Source: CAVSMC01 sp963798655
Lineage (GTDB): Bacteria; Pseudomonadota; Gammaproteobacteria; Burkholderiales; Casimicrobiaceae
NCBI GenBank assembly: GCA_963798655.1
Contig: CAWCUH010000004.1
Span: 992,001-1,056,000 of the forward strand
Length of the DNA: 64,000 nt
Reading direction: 5' to 3'
Shown one piece after another: positions 42,236-50,875 of this stretch; position 1 is the stretch's first letter, and every line of letters starts with the position of its first letter. The notes under the pieces were generated by a model that worked only from the letters and a program-made list of their open reading frames with translations, did not search any database and was not told the origin of the DNA. The position numbers were made by a program, and so were the translations under genes.

Positions 42236-42886
42236 ATGGACATCGAGCAAGCGCGCTTCAACATGGTCGAGCAGCAGATCCGCACATGGGATGTGCTCGA
42301 CCAGCGCGTGCTCGACCTGCTGTTCGCCGTGCGCCGCGAGGACTTCGTGCCCGCGGCGTACCGGCTGCTCGCGTTCGCCGATCTCGAGATCCCGCTCGGC
42401 GACGGCCAGTCGATGTGGACGCCGAAAATGGAGGCGCGCGTCGTGCAGGAGCTTCGACTCCAGCCGGGCGAGACGGTGCTCGAGATCGGCACCGGCAGCG
42501 GCTACCTGACCGCGTTGCTCGCGCGCATCGGCGCACGGGTGACGAGCGTCGAAATCAATCCGCGGCTCGCGGCGTTCGGCCGCGCGAATCTGCAGCGAGG
42601 CAGCGTCGCCGGCGTCGAGCTCGTGCAGGCCGACGCAGCGCGAGGCTGCGGCAGCGGCGCATACGACGCGATCGTGCTGACCGGCTCGACGCCGGTGCTC
42701 GCCGATAACTGGGTGCGGCAGCTGAAGCCCGGCGGGCGCGTCTTCGCCGTCGTCGGCGAGCCGCCGGTGATGACGGCGCGTCTGGTGAACTGGGTTGCGC
42801 CGGGCGCCGTGACGACCGACGACCTGTTCGAAACGGTGATTGCGCCGCTTGTCAACGCGCCGACGCCGGCGCGTTTCGAATTTTGA
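42236..42886 (+). CDS. Protein-L-isoaspartate O-methyltransferase-like protein
   Basis: 216 residues from the ATG at 42236 (MDIEQARFNMVEQQIRTW). This Pcm-like family has the SAM-binding motif ETVLEIGTGSGYLTALLARIG and the N-terminal VRREDFVPAAYRLLAFAD. The conserved active-site region differs from classical Pcm (GDGQSMWTPKMEARVVQ replaces GxGQTISQPxxVA), so true isoaspartyl repair is uncertain. The gene is usually found beside a rhodanese and a TolC gene in betaproteobacteria, as here. A -10-like GATAAT lies at 42189-42194. The stop overlaps the rhodanese TTG start. Confidence 0.85.
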   Translation: MDIEQARFNMVEQQIRTWDVLDQRVLDLLFAVRREDFVPAAYRLLAFADLEIPLGDGQSMWTPKMEARVVQELRLQPGETVLEIGTGSGYLTALLARIGARVTSVEINPRLAAFGRANLQRGSVAGVELVQADAARGCGSGAYDAIVLTGSTPVLADNWVRQLKPGGRVFAVVGEPPVMTARLVNWVAPGAVTTDDLFETVIAPLVNAPTPARFEF

Positions 42887-43209
42887 CTGCCGAGATCACG
42901 CCGAAGGAGCTCGCCGCCTGGCGCGGCGACGCCGCACGCGCGGCGCCCGTCCTCGTCGACGTGCGCGAGCCGTGGGAGTTCGACCACTGCCGCATCGAGG
43001 GCTCGACGCTGGTGCCGCTCGGTCAGCTCGTTGCGCGACTCGACGAGCTGCCGCGCGACCGGCCGCTGGTGATCGTATGCCATCACGGCAATCGAAGCGG
43101 CGTCGCGACGCAGTTCCTGCTGCGCGCCGGCTTCGACGACGTGCGCAACCTGGTCGGTGGCGTCGAGCGCTGGGCGACCGACGTGGACCCTGCGATGCCG
43201 CGCTATTGA
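42883..43209 (+). CDS. Rhodanese-like domain protein
   Basis: 108 residues if the TTG at 42883 is the start, which overlaps the stop of the methyltransferase gene (TTGA). The single rhodanese domain shows LVDVREPWEFDHCRIEG and the active-site loop CHHGNRS, in which the catalytic Cys leads C-H-H-G-N-R-S. Such proteins transfer sulfur or act as phosphatase-like or redox carriers. The final GGVERWATDVDPAMPRY is the usual family end. It is translationally coupled to the preceding gene and 49 bp before the TolC-like gene. Confidence 0.92.
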   Translation: MTAEITPKELAAWRGDAARAAPVLVDVREPWEFDHCRIEGSTLVPLGQLVARLDELPRDRPLVIVCHHGNRSGVATQFLLRAGFDDVRNLVGGVERWATDVDPAMPRY

Positions 43210-43258
43210 AACCGCGTCGCGCGCCACGAAACGACATACGCACGCAACGACCGGACCG

Positions 43259-44596
43259 ATGATTGCTCCCTTACGCTCGATCGCCGTCGCGCTGCTGCTC
43301 GCCGCTGCGCTCGCGCGTGCGGCTGCGGCCGAGGACCTGCTGCAGATCTATCGTGAGGCGCAGCGAAGCGATCCGACGATCGCCTCGGCGCGCGCGAACT
43401 GGACGGCGCTGCAGGAGCGCGTGCCGCAAGCGCGCGCGGCGCTGCTGCCGAACGTCGCGTTCGGCGCAACGGCGAACATCAACAATTTCCGCACCAACAT
43501 CCATACCGATCCGCCAACGGTCGTGAGCAGAACGTACGAGGCCGGCCAGTACACGATCTCGGCGTCGCAGCCGCTCTACCGGCCGCAGAACTACGTCGCG
43601 CTGAGCCAGGCCGAGGTGACCGTCAACCAGGCGAATTTCCTGCTCGCGACGACGCAGCAGGATCTGATCCTGCGCGTCGCGCAGGCGTACTTCGACGTGC
43701 TGCTCGCCCAATACACCGTCGAGCTGGTCGAGGCGCAGAAGGCGGCGGTGTCCGAGCAGCTCGCGCAGGCGAAGCGCAACTTCGAGGTCGGTGTGGCGAC
43801 GATCACCGACACGAACGAAGCGCAGGCGAAGTACGACCAGATCGTCGCGACCGAGATCGCGACGCGCAACGACCTCGACAACAAGCTCACCGCGCTTCGC
43901 GCGATCATCGGCCGCGCGCCCGGCGAACTCAGGAAGCTCGGGCAGGGCTTCGTTCCGAAGCTGCCCGAGCCGAACACCGTCGACTACTGGGTGGACCTCG
44001 CGCTGCGCGAGAATTTGCAGGTGCGCATCGCGCAATCGAACTTCGATATCGCGTCCCTCGAGGTCGAGCGCCAGCGCGCGGCGAACCTGCCGACGCTCGA
44101 CGTCGTGGGCTCGTTCGGCAACTCCGCCGCAAACGGCTCGTCGACGCTCGACGCGGGCGCGACCGGACGCGCCGGCACGATCGGACTCTCGTTCACCGTG
44201 CCGATCTATCAAGGCGGCTTCGTGCAGTCGAAGATCCGCGAAGCGATCGCGTTGCAGGACCGCGCACGGCAGGACCTCGAGGTCGCGCGGCGCAACGCAC
44301 TGTTCACCGCGCAGACGGGCTACGCCGGCGTCGTGAGCGCGGTCGCATCGGTCGCCGCGTTCGAGCAGGCGCTCAAGTCCGCGCAGGTCGCGTACGAGTC
44401 GAACAAGCTCGGGCAGGAGGTCGGCGTGCGCACGAACCTCGACGTGCTCACCGTCCAGCAGAACGTGTTCCAGACGCGGCACGATCTTGCGCAGGCGTAT
44501 TTCAACTATGTCATCGGCCAGTTGCGGTTGAAGTCCGCCGTCGGCACGCTGAACGAGCAGGACGTCGAGGCGGTCAACCGCGAGCTTCGCGGCTAG
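43259..44596 (+). CDS. TolC-family outer membrane efflux protein
   Basis: 445 residues from the ATG at 43259. The signal peptide (MIAPLRSIAVALLLAAALARAAAA) is followed by ED LLQIYREAQRSDPTIASARA, the classical TolC start. Two duplicated OEP regions with long helices and beta strands are visible (residues about 25-215 and 235-440), including FEVGVATITDTNEAQAKYDQI and its repeat TNLDVLTVQQNVFQTRHDLAQA. It provides the outer-membrane duct for the RND pump upstream or for a type I secretion system. The 3' end overlaps the convergent waaA by 23 bp. Confidence 0.95.
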   Translation: MIAPLRSIAVALLLAAALARAAAAEDLLQIYREAQRSDPTIASARANWTALQERVPQARAALLPNVAFGATANINNFRTNIHTDPPTVVSRTYEAGQYTISASQPLYRPQNYVALSQAEVTVNQANFLLATTQQDLILRVAQAYFDVLLAQYTVELVEAQKAAVSEQLAQAKRNFEVGVATITDTNEAQAKYDQIVATEIATRNDLDNKLTALRAIIGRAPGELRKLGQGFVPKLPEPNTVDYWVDLALRENLQVRIAQSNFDIASLEVERQRAANLPTLDVVGSFGNSAANGSSTLDAGATGRAGTIGLSFTVPIYQGGFVQSKIREAIALQDRARQDLEVARRNALFTAQTGYAGVVSAVASVAAFEQALKSAQVAYESNKLGQEVGVRTNLDVLTVQQNVFQTRHDLAQAYFNYVIGQLRLKSAVGTLNEQDVEAVNRELRG

Positions 44597-45867
44597 CGTC
44601 AGCGACCGCCGCGCTCATCGCGGGCGCGAGCCACCTCCAGAGCCGGTCCGCCGCACCGCCGTGGGCGGCGTGAAATGCGAGCGCGGCGTCTCGCATCGCG
44701 GCGCGCGCCGAGTCGTCGCGCAACAGCCGCGCTGCCGCTTCCACCAGCGCGTTTGCGTCGGCGACTTGCATCGCGGCGCCCGCTGCGACGGCGTTGGTGG
44801 TCGCTTCGTCGAAATTGAACGTGTGCGGCCCGACGAGCGTCGGTCGCCCGACGGCGATCGGCTCGATCAGGTTCTGACCGCCGAGCGGCAGCAGGCTGCC
44901 GCCGACGAACGCGACGTCGCAGGCCTCGCAGTACGCGAGCATCTCGCCGAGCGAATCGCCGAGCACGAAGCTCGCTTCGGCAGGCACCGGCTCGTCGTCG
45001 CTGCGGCGGACGAACGCGGCGCCGCGCGCCGCGCAGCAAGGCGGCGACCTCGTCGAAGCGCTGCGGATGCCGCGGCACGATGACGGTCAGCGTGCGCGGC
45101 GGCAGCGCGCCCGTCGCGATCGCATCGAGCAGCAACGCCTCCTCGCCGTCGCGTGTCGATGCTGCGAGCCAGAGCGGACGCGAAGCGCCGAAGCGCTCGC
45201 GCAGCGAGCGTCCGAGCGCGCGCGCGGACGGCGGAATCGCGACGTCGAACTTGAGGTTGCCGGTGACGACGGGCGCGAGCGCGCCGAGCGCGGTGAGCCG
45301 TGCGGCGTCGGCATCGGTCTGCGCGGCGATGCCCGCGAGCGACGACAGCAGCTCGCGCATTGCGCCTGAAGCGCGACGATAGCGGCTCGCCGAGTGCTGC
45401 GACAGCCGTGCATTGACGAGATGGATCGGCACGCCGCGCGCGCGAGCGAGCGCGACGAGGTTCGGCCAGAGCTCCGTCTCGAGCAGCACGCCGATCGCCG
45501 GATCGAAGTGGGCGAGGAACGCGCGAACGGCGAACGGCACGTCGTACGGCAGCCACGCCTGCACGATGCGATCGCCGTACGCGGCGCGCGCAGCCGCGCG
45601 GCCGGTCGCCGTCATGTGGGTGACGAGAATCGTCGCCGTCGGATGCGCGGATGCGATGCGATCGATCAACGGCGCCGCCGCGCGCGTTTCACCGAGCGAC
45701 ACCGCGTGCAGCCATACGACCGGCGGTCGCGGCGCCGGCGTCTTGTAGCGCCCGAACCGCTCGCCGATGTGCTCGCGGTAGCCGGGCTCCTTGCGCGCGC
45801 GCCACCACAGCCGCAGCGGCAACAGCGGCAGCGCGACGTGCCACAGCAGCGTGTACAGCGCGCGCAC
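44574..45867 (-). CDS. waaA: 3-deoxy-D-manno-octulosonic acid (Kdo) transferase, frameshifted
   Basis: The start is a GTG at 45867 (VRALYTLLWHVALPLLPLRLW). It transfers Kdo from CMP-Kdo to lipid IVA. The N-terminal domain has VVWLHAVSLGETRAAAPL with the catalytic Glu and LLETELWPNLVALARARG; the donor domain FVLGDSLGEMLAYC ... GGSLLPLGGQNLIEPIAVG is in another frame. The frame changes at about 45015-45025 in a run of GCG/CGC, after RFDEVAALLRGAR. The span is 3n+1, so one extra base explains it; repaired length is about 430 residues, normal for WaaA. It follows waaC (9 bp) and overlaps the TolC 3' end. Confidence 0.88.
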
Positions 45868-45875
45868 CGATCGGC

Positions 45876-46853
45876 TCAGCAGCGCGATGGCGCGCGCATC
45901 AGCGCGCCGAGCGCCGAGCGCACGTCGTCGACCGACGGGACGCGCCCATTGCCGCCGACGTCGCGCGCGTGGCCGCCTGCGATCGCGACGCCGGCGAGCC
46001 TCGGGTCGGTCACGGTGAACAGCGCAACCGTCGGCGTCGCGAGCGCGGCGGCGAGATGAACGAGCCCGGTGTCGACGCCGGCGACGGCGTGCGCGCGCGC
46101 GATCAGCGACGCGATCGCCGCAAGCGGCTGCCGTGGCGGGACGATCGCTCCCGGATTGGCGGCGGCGATGCGCTCGCTCGTCGCCCGCTCGTCGTCGCTG
46201 CCCCACGGCAGCAGCACGGCGAACCTCGCCGATGCGAGCGCAGCGACGAGCGCGCGCCAGCTCGCCTCGGGCCAGCGCTTGTCGGCTCGGCTCGTCGCAT
46301 GGAACAGGACCACGTACGGCTGCGCCGGCGCGATGTCGTCGGCCGCCGGAGCCGGCGCGACCAGGCCATAGCGCGGCGCTCCTTCGACAGGGTAGCCGAG
46401 CGCGGCGGCGGCGAGCAGCCGGCAGCGCGTCGCGAAATGCTGCGCCGGATCGATCGCGTGATGCACGTCGTGCCACAGCGTTGCGGCCGCTTCGCGGATG
46501 CTCGCGCGATCGGGACCGTGTCGCGTGCCGCGCGCGAGCGCCGCGACCAGTGCGCCTTTCATCTGCTCCTGCAGATCGAGCACCGCGTCGTAGCGCTCGC
46601 GCGCGATGTCGCGGCGAAACGCGCGCATCTCCCGCCACGTCGTCATCGCGAGCGGCCGCCGCCGCCAGCGGCGAAGCGCGACGCCGATCACGCGGCGCAC
46701 GCCGGGATGCATCGCCGGCAGCGCGGCGAACGCCTCCTCGGCGACCCAGTCGATCGCAATGCCCGGACGATGCGTCTTGACGTCGGCGACGAGCGCGAGC
46801 GCGTGAACGACATCGCCGAGCGACGACGGCCGCACGACGAGGATCGCGCTCAT
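45876..46853 (-). CDS. waaC: Lipopolysaccharide heptosyltransferase I
   Basis: 325 residues. It adds the first L-glycero-D-manno-heptose to Kdo in the LPS inner core. GT9 features: MSAILVVRPSSLGDVVHALALV at the start, VVLFHATSRADKRWPEASWRAL after the domain hinge and GVDTGLVHLAAALATPTVALF with the conserved acceptor/donor residues. It shares a short divergent region (69 bp) with the GT2 gene, with a TAGAAT-like element near 46872, and leads into waaA. The heptosyltransferase I versus II assignment rests on the SSLGDVVHALALV and VDTGLVHLAAAL wording. Confidence 0.92.
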   Translation of the reverse strand: MSAILVVRPSSLGDVVHALALVADVKTHRPGIAIDWVAEEAFAALPAMHPGVRRVIGVALRRWRRRPLAMTTWREMRAFRRDIARERYDAVLDLQEQMKGALVAALARGTRHGPDRASIREAAATLWHDVHHAIDPAQHFATRCRLLAAAALGYPVEGAPRYGLVAPAPAADDIAPAQPYVVLFHATSRADKRWPEASWRALVAALASARFAVLLPWGSDDERATSERIAAANPGAIVPPRQPLAAIASLIARAHAVAGVDTGLVHLAAALATPTVALFTVTDPRLAGVAIAGGHARDVGGNGRVPSVDDVRSALGALMRAPSRC

Positions 46854-46922
46854 GCGGCCGTTCGGTAGAATGCGCGCAACTCCTTGTCGCGCGGAGCAGA
46901 TCGCTCCGCGACCCTCGCTCGC

Positions 46923-47684
46923 ATGGCGCCGCCGCTACCGTTGAGCCTTTGTGTGATCACGCGCGATGCGGCGCACGATCTCGCGGATTGCCTTGCGTCT
47001 GCGCGGCTCGCCGCCGAAGTCGTCGTCGTCGATTCCGGCAGCCGCGATGATACCGTGGAAATCGCACGCCGAAGCGGCGCGCGGGTCGTCGTGCACGACT
47101 TCGAAGGATTCGGCCGCCAGAAGAATTTCGCGGTCGCGCAGGCGCGCAACGACTGGGTGCTGTGTCTCGACGCCGACGAGCGCGTGACGCCGCAGCTCGC
47201 CGCGTCCATCGCGACCGCGCTCACGAGCCCCGCCGCCGCCGCGTACACGATGGCGCGCAGGAACCGCTTCCTCGGCCGCTGGCTCGCGCACGGCGAAGGC
47301 TATCCGGACTGGAACGTGCGGCTGTTCGATCGCCGCCGCGCGCGCTGGAGCGACGATCCGGTGCACGAGCACGTCGTCGCGAACGGCGCCATCGGCAGTC
47401 TCGACGGCGACCTGCTGCACCAGTCGGCCGAGTCGCTCGATGCCTACGTCGCGAAGCAGAACCGCTACACGACGCTGCAGGCGCAGGCGATGCACGCGCG
47501 CGGCGAGCGCGCGAGCGCGCTGCGGCTCGTCGTCTCGCCGCTCGCCCGCTTCCTTCGCTTCTACGTGGTGAAGCTCGGCTTCCTCGACGGCGTCGCCGGC
47601 CTCGCGCACATCGCGATCGGCGCGTTCGCGAGCTTCCTCAAGTACGCGAAGCTGCGCGCGCTCGCGGCGGGAGGCGGGCGATGA
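46923..47684 (+). CDS. Family 2 glycosyltransferase (WaaE/KdtX type, LPS core)
   Basis: 253 residues from the ATG at 46923 (MAPPLPLSLCVITRDAAHDL). The GT-A fold has VVVVDSGSRDDTVEIARRSGA and the LCLDADERVT DxD-like motif, and the C-terminal amphipathic region (LARFLRFYVVKLGFLDGVAGL) is typical of the WaaE/KdtX group, which adds a beta-glucose to the core heptose. Adjacent waaC and waaA support an LPS core role. The stop overlaps the start of a 107-bp mini-ORF unit (ATGA). Confidence 0.9.
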   Translation: MAPPLPLSLCVITRDAAHDLADCLASARLAAEVVVVDSGSRDDTVEIARRSGARVVVHDFEGFGRQKNFAVAQARNDWVLCLDADERVTPQLAASIATALTSPAAAAYTMARRNRFLGRWLAHGEGYPDWNVRLFDRRRARWSDDPVHEHVVANGAIGSLDGDLLHQSAESLDAYVAKQNRYTTLQAQAMHARGERASALRLVVSPLARFLRFYVVKLGFLDGVAGLAHIAIGAFASFLKYAKLRALAAGGGR

Positions 47685-47787
47685 GCGCGCCGGGCGAAGC
47701 CCAGGGCCGAAGGCGGCGTCGGCGCGCGAGTCGCCAGGGGCCGACGCTCGGCAAAGCGCACTGCACGAGTGCATCGCGGAGGCCCCG
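47681..47787 (+). repeat. 107-bp ATGA-bounded element, diverged relative of the livG-livF repeat
   Basis: The distance from ATG to the next ATGA is exactly 107 bp, as in the livG-livF repeat. Shared stretches with that repeat at the same offsets include ATGAGCGCG, CCGAAGG, GCGTCG-x-CGCGCGA and GGCCGAC-xx-CTCGGCA. A hairpin-like GCACT-GCACG-AGTGC lies in its last third. It separates a GT2 gene and an epimerase gene and keeps their translation coupled. Confidence 0.75.
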
Positions 47788-47791
47788 ATGA
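47681..47791 (+). CDS. Arg-rich 36-residue mini-ORF bridging two polysaccharide genes
   Basis: Starts ATG at 47681 within the GT2 stop (ATGA) and ends TGA at 47789-47791 within the next ATGA. The peptide begins MSAPGEAQGRRRRRR and ends SRRPR; it is the same length (36) as the livG-livF mini-ORFs and similarly basic. No domain is known. Function as protein is doubtful; its role may be purely to carry ribosomes. Confidence 0.4.
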   Translation: MSAPGEAQGRRRRRRASRQGPTLGKAHCTSASRRPR

Positions 47792-47832
47792 GAGCGCCGC
47801 GTTGCGCCAGGACGTCGCGGTGGGCCCGGTGA
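47788..47832 (+). CDS. 14-residue leader ORF coupled to the epimerase start
   Basis: A short frame from the ATG at 47788 (MRAPRCARTSRWAR) whose TGA overlaps the GTG at 47829 of the epimerase (GTGA). It continues the chain of overlapping stop/start codons GT2, 36-residue mini-ORF, this ORF, epimerase. Too short to support as a protein gene by itself. Confidence 0.25.
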   Translation: MRAPRCARTSRWAR

Positions 47833-48827
47833 CGCGCTCGCCGCACGTGCTCGTCACCGGCGCCGCCGGCTTCATCGGCATGCACGTCGCGCGCCGGCTC
47901 CTCGACGACGGCGCCCGTGTGACCGGCGTCGACAGCCTCGATCCCTACTACGACGTCGCGCTGAAGGAGGCCCGCGTCGCCGAGCTCGCCGGTCGCGACG
48001 GCTTTGCGCTCGAGCGCCTCGATCTCGCCGATGCGCTTGCCACCGCGCGGCTTTTTCGCGACGCCGCTTTCGATTCGGTCGTCCATCTGGCCGCGCAGCC
48101 TGGCGTGCGTCATTCGCTGGTCGATCCCGACGCGTACCTGCGCAACAACGTCGTCGCGTTTGGCCACGTGCTCGAAGGCTGCCGCCACGCGCGTGTCGGC
48201 CATCTCGTCTACGCGTCGAGCTCGAGCGTCTACGGCGCGAACCACGCGCTGCCGTTCTCCGAGGATCAGAGCGTCGACCATCCGGTGAGCCTGTATGCGG
48301 CGACCAAGAAGGCGAACGAGCTGATGGCGCACAGTTACAGCCATCTGTTCGAGCTGCCGACGACGGGCCTTCGCTTTTTCACCGTCTACGGGCCGTGGGG
48401 CAGGCCCGACATGTCGCCGATGCTGTTCGCGCGCGCGATCGTCGCCGGGGAGCCGATCCGCGTGTTCAACGACGGGCGCATGCGCCGCGACTTCACGTAC
48501 GTCGACGACGTCGTCGAGGGCGTCGTGCGCGTGCTCGCGCGGCCGCCGGGCCCGGCGCCGCCCGCCGGCGCGCCGTACGCCGTCTACAACATCGGCAACA
48601 GCGACGCCGTCGACCTCGAGGACTTCATCGCGCTGCTCGAGCGGCTCCTCGGCCGCGACGCGATCCGCGACTACCAGCCGATGCAGCCGGGCGACGTGCC
48701 GGCGACGTTCGCCTCGATCGATCGACTGCGCGCGGCGACCGGATTCGCGCCGCGTACGCCGCTTGCCGATGGACTACAGCGCTTCGTCGACTGGTATCGC
48801 GACCACTACCGCGTCGGCGCGGGATAG
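47829..48827 (+). CDS. NAD-dependent sugar epimerase (UDP-glucuronate 4-epimerase-like)
   Basis: 332 residues from a GTG at 47829 (VTRSPHVLVTGAAGFIG). It is an extended SDR: the NAD loop GAAGFIGMHVARRLL, YASSSSVYG with the catalytic Ser/Thr, and YAATKKANE with the Tyr-x3-Lys pair. AAQPGVRHSLVDPDAYLRNN and GRMRRDFTYVDDVVEGVVRV are typical of UDP-GlcA 4-epimerases, which make UDP-galacturonate for surface polysaccharide. UDP-glucose 4-epimerase is a less likely alternative. An ATG-started frame 60 bp upstream is possible but overlaps the mini-ORF element. Confidence 0.88.
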   Translation: MTRSPHVLVTGAAGFIGMHVARRLLDDGARVTGVDSLDPYYDVALKEARVAELAGRDGFALERLDLADALATARLFRDAAFDSVVHLAAQPGVRHSLVDPDAYLRNNVVAFGHVLEGCRHARVGHLVYASSSSVYGANHALPFSEDQSVDHPVSLYAATKKANELMAHSYSHLFELPTTGLRFFTVYGPWGRPDMSPMLFARAIVAGEPIRVFNDGRMRRDFTYVDDVVEGVVRVLARPPGPAPPAGAPYAVYNIGNSDAVDLEDFIALLERLLGRDAIRDYQPMQPGDVPATFASIDRLRAATGFAPRTPLADGLQRFVDWYRDHYRVGAG

Positions 48828-48908
48828 CATCGCGTCGATGATAGAATCGCGCCGGCTTCGCGAGACCGGCCGCGGCATCGCGCCGCATCCGCAGATTCCG
48901 ACCTCGAC

Positions 48909-49976
48909 ATGATCCTCGTCACCGGCGGCGCCGGCTTCATCGGCGCGAACTTCGTGCTCGATTGGTGCGCGCAATCGGGCGAGCCGGTCGTCAATCTCGA
49001 CAAGCTGACGTACGCCGGCAACGCCGGCAACCTCGAATCGCTCGCGGCCGATCGCCGGCACGTTTTCGTCCGCGGCGACATCGGCGATCGCGCGCTCGTG
49101 AAGTCGCTGCTCGCGCAGCATCGGCCGCGCGCGGTCGTCAATTTCGCCGCGGAGACGCACGTCGACCGATCGATTCACGGACCCGCCGCATTCATCGAGA
49201 CGAACGTCGTCGCGACGTTCAACCTGCTCGACGAGGTGCGCGCGCACTGGGCGGCGCTGCCACGTTCCGAGCGCGACGCGTTGCGCTTTCTCCACGTGTC
49301 GACCGACGAGGTGTACGGCTCGCTCGGCGCCGGCGACGCGGCATTCCGCGAGACGACTGCGTACGCGCCGAACAGCCCGTACTCGGCGTCGAAGGCGGCC
49401 TCCGACCACCTCGTGCGCGCGTACCAGCACACGTACGGCCTGCCGACGCTGACGACGAACTGCTCGAACAACTACGGCCCGCGCCAGTTTCCCGAGAAGC
49501 TCATCCCGCTGATGATCGTCAATGCGCTCGCCGGCAAGCCGCTGCCGGTGTACGGAGACGGCGGCCAGTTGCGCGACTGGCTCTACGTCGGCGATCACTG
49601 CGCGGCGATCCGCTCGGTGCTCGCACAGGGGCGGCCCGGCGAGACGTACAACGTCGGCGGCAACGCGGAGATGGCGAACATCGACGTCGTGAAGACGCTC
49701 GTGCGCGTGCTCGGCGAGCTGCGGCCGGGACGCGATTACGCGAAGCAGATCGCGTTCGTCGCCGATCGGCCCGGGCACGATCGGCGCTACGCGATCGACG
49801 CATCGAAGATCCGTCGCGAGCTCGGCTGGACGCCCGCGGACACATTCGAAAGCGGTCTCGCGCGCACCGTGCGCTGGTATCTGGACAATCCGGCCTGGCT
49901 CGCGTCGGTTACGAGCGGCGACTACCAGCGCTGGATCGACGTCAACTACGCGGCGCGCGCCGAAGGCGCCGCCTGA
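48909..49976 (+). CDS. rfbB: dTDP-glucose 4,6-dehydratase
   Basis: 355 residues. It converts dTDP-glucose to dTDP-4-keto-6-deoxyglucose, step two of dTDP-L-rhamnose synthesis. The NAD motif GGAGFIGANFVLDW, the catalytic region STDEVYGSLG with Asp-Glu and YSASKAASDH with the Tyr/Lys pair are intact, as is SNNYGPRQFPEKLIPL. It is the first of four consecutive rhamnose genes (rfbB, rfbA, rfbC, rfbD), separated by 81 bp from the epimerase. The rfbA start is 14 bp downstream. Confidence 0.97.
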   Translation: MILVTGGAGFIGANFVLDWCAQSGEPVVNLDKLTYAGNAGNLESLAADRRHVFVRGDIGDRALVKSLLAQHRPRAVVNFAAETHVDRSIHGPAAFIETNVVATFNLLDEVRAHWAALPRSERDALRFLHVSTDEVYGSLGAGDAAFRETTAYAPNSPYSASKAASDHLVRAYQHTYGLPTLTTNCSNNYGPRQFPEKLIPLMIVNALAGKPLPVYGDGGQLRDWLYVGDHCAAIRSVLAQGRPGETYNVGGNAEMANIDVVKTLVRVLGELRPGRDYAKQIAFVADRPGHDRRYAIDASKIRRELGWTPADTFESGLARTVRWYLDNPAWLASVTSGDYQRWIDVNYAARAEGAA

Positions 49977-49990
49977 GCGCGACGCGAGCG

Positions 49991-50875
49991 ATGGCACGCA
50001 AGGGCATCATTCTCGCCGGCGGGTCGGGTACGCGGCTGCATCCGGTCACGCAGGTGGTCAGCAAGCAGCTGCTGCCGGTGTACGACAAGCCGATGATCTA
50101 CTATCCGCTGTCGACGCTGATGCTCGCCGGCATTCGCGACATCCTGCTGATCTCGACGCCGCAGGACACGCCGCGCTTCGTGCAACTGCTCGGCGACGGC
50201 TCGCGGTGGGGATTGAACCTGCGCTACGCCGTGCAGCCGACGCCGGACGGCCTCGCGCAGGCATTCGTCATCGGCCGCAGCTTCGTCGACCGCGATGTGT
50301 CGGCGCTCGTGCTGGGCGACAACATCTTCTACGGCCACGATCTGCAGCAGCAGCTGCGCGACGCGAATGCGCGCGAAGCGGGCGCCACGGTTTTCGCGTA
50401 CCCGGTGGCCGATCCCGAGCGCTACGGCGTCGCCGAGCTCGATGCGACCGGCCGCGTCGTGAGCCTCGAGGAAAAGCCGAAGCAGCCGAAGTCGCGCTAC
50501 GCAGTGACGGGGCTGTATTTCTACGATCAGCGCGTCTGCGACGTCGCGGCATCGCTCGAGCCATCGGCGCGCGGCGAGCTCGAGATCACCGACGTCAACA
50601 ACGCCTATCTCGCCTGGGGCGAGCTGCACTGCGAGGTGATGGGCCGCGGCATGGCGTGGCTCGACACCGGCACCCACGAATCGCTGCTCGAGGCGTCGCA
50701 GTACATCGAGACGATCGAGCGGCGGCAGGGATTGAAGATCGCGTGTCCCGAGGAGATCGCGTACCGGCTCGGCTACATCGACGCGGCCGCGCTCGAGCGG
50801 CTCGGCTCGGCGCTGGCGAAGAACGGCTACGGCCAGTACCTGCTCGCGATGTTGCGCGAGCCTTCGGTTCGATGA
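49991..50875 (+). CDS. rfbA: Glucose-1-phosphate thymidylyltransferase
   Basis: 294 residues from the ATG at 49991 (MARKGIILAGGSGTRLHPV). It makes dTDP-glucose from glucose-1-phosphate and dTTP. The nucleotidyltransferase signature GGSGTRLHPVTQVVSKQLLP and YDKPMIYYPLSTLMLAGIRD are present in separate blocks, along with LGDNIFYGHDL and the allosteric-site region LEEKPKQPKSRYAVTGLYFY. The stop overlaps the rfbC start (ATGA). The longer upstream frame is a shadow of rfbB. Confidence 0.97.
   Translation: MARKGIILAGGSGTRLHPVTQVVSKQLLPVYDKPMIYYPLSTLMLAGIRDILLISTPQDTPRFVQLLGDGSRWGLNLRYAVQPTPDGLAQAFVIGRSFVDRDVSALVLGDNIFYGHDLQQQLRDANAREAGATVFAYPVADPERYGVAELDATGRVVSLEEKPKQPKSRYAVTGLYFYDQRVCDVAASLEPSARGELEITDVNNAYLAWGELHCEVMGRGMAWLDTGTHESLLEASQYIETIERRQGLKIACPEEIAYRLGYIDAAALERLGSALAKNGYGQYLLAMLREPSVR

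Noticed and set aside
45010..45030. Programmed frameshift in waaA
   Set aside because: No slippery heptamer or downstream pseudoknot is evident; the site is only a GC run, so a sequencing error or lesion is more likely.
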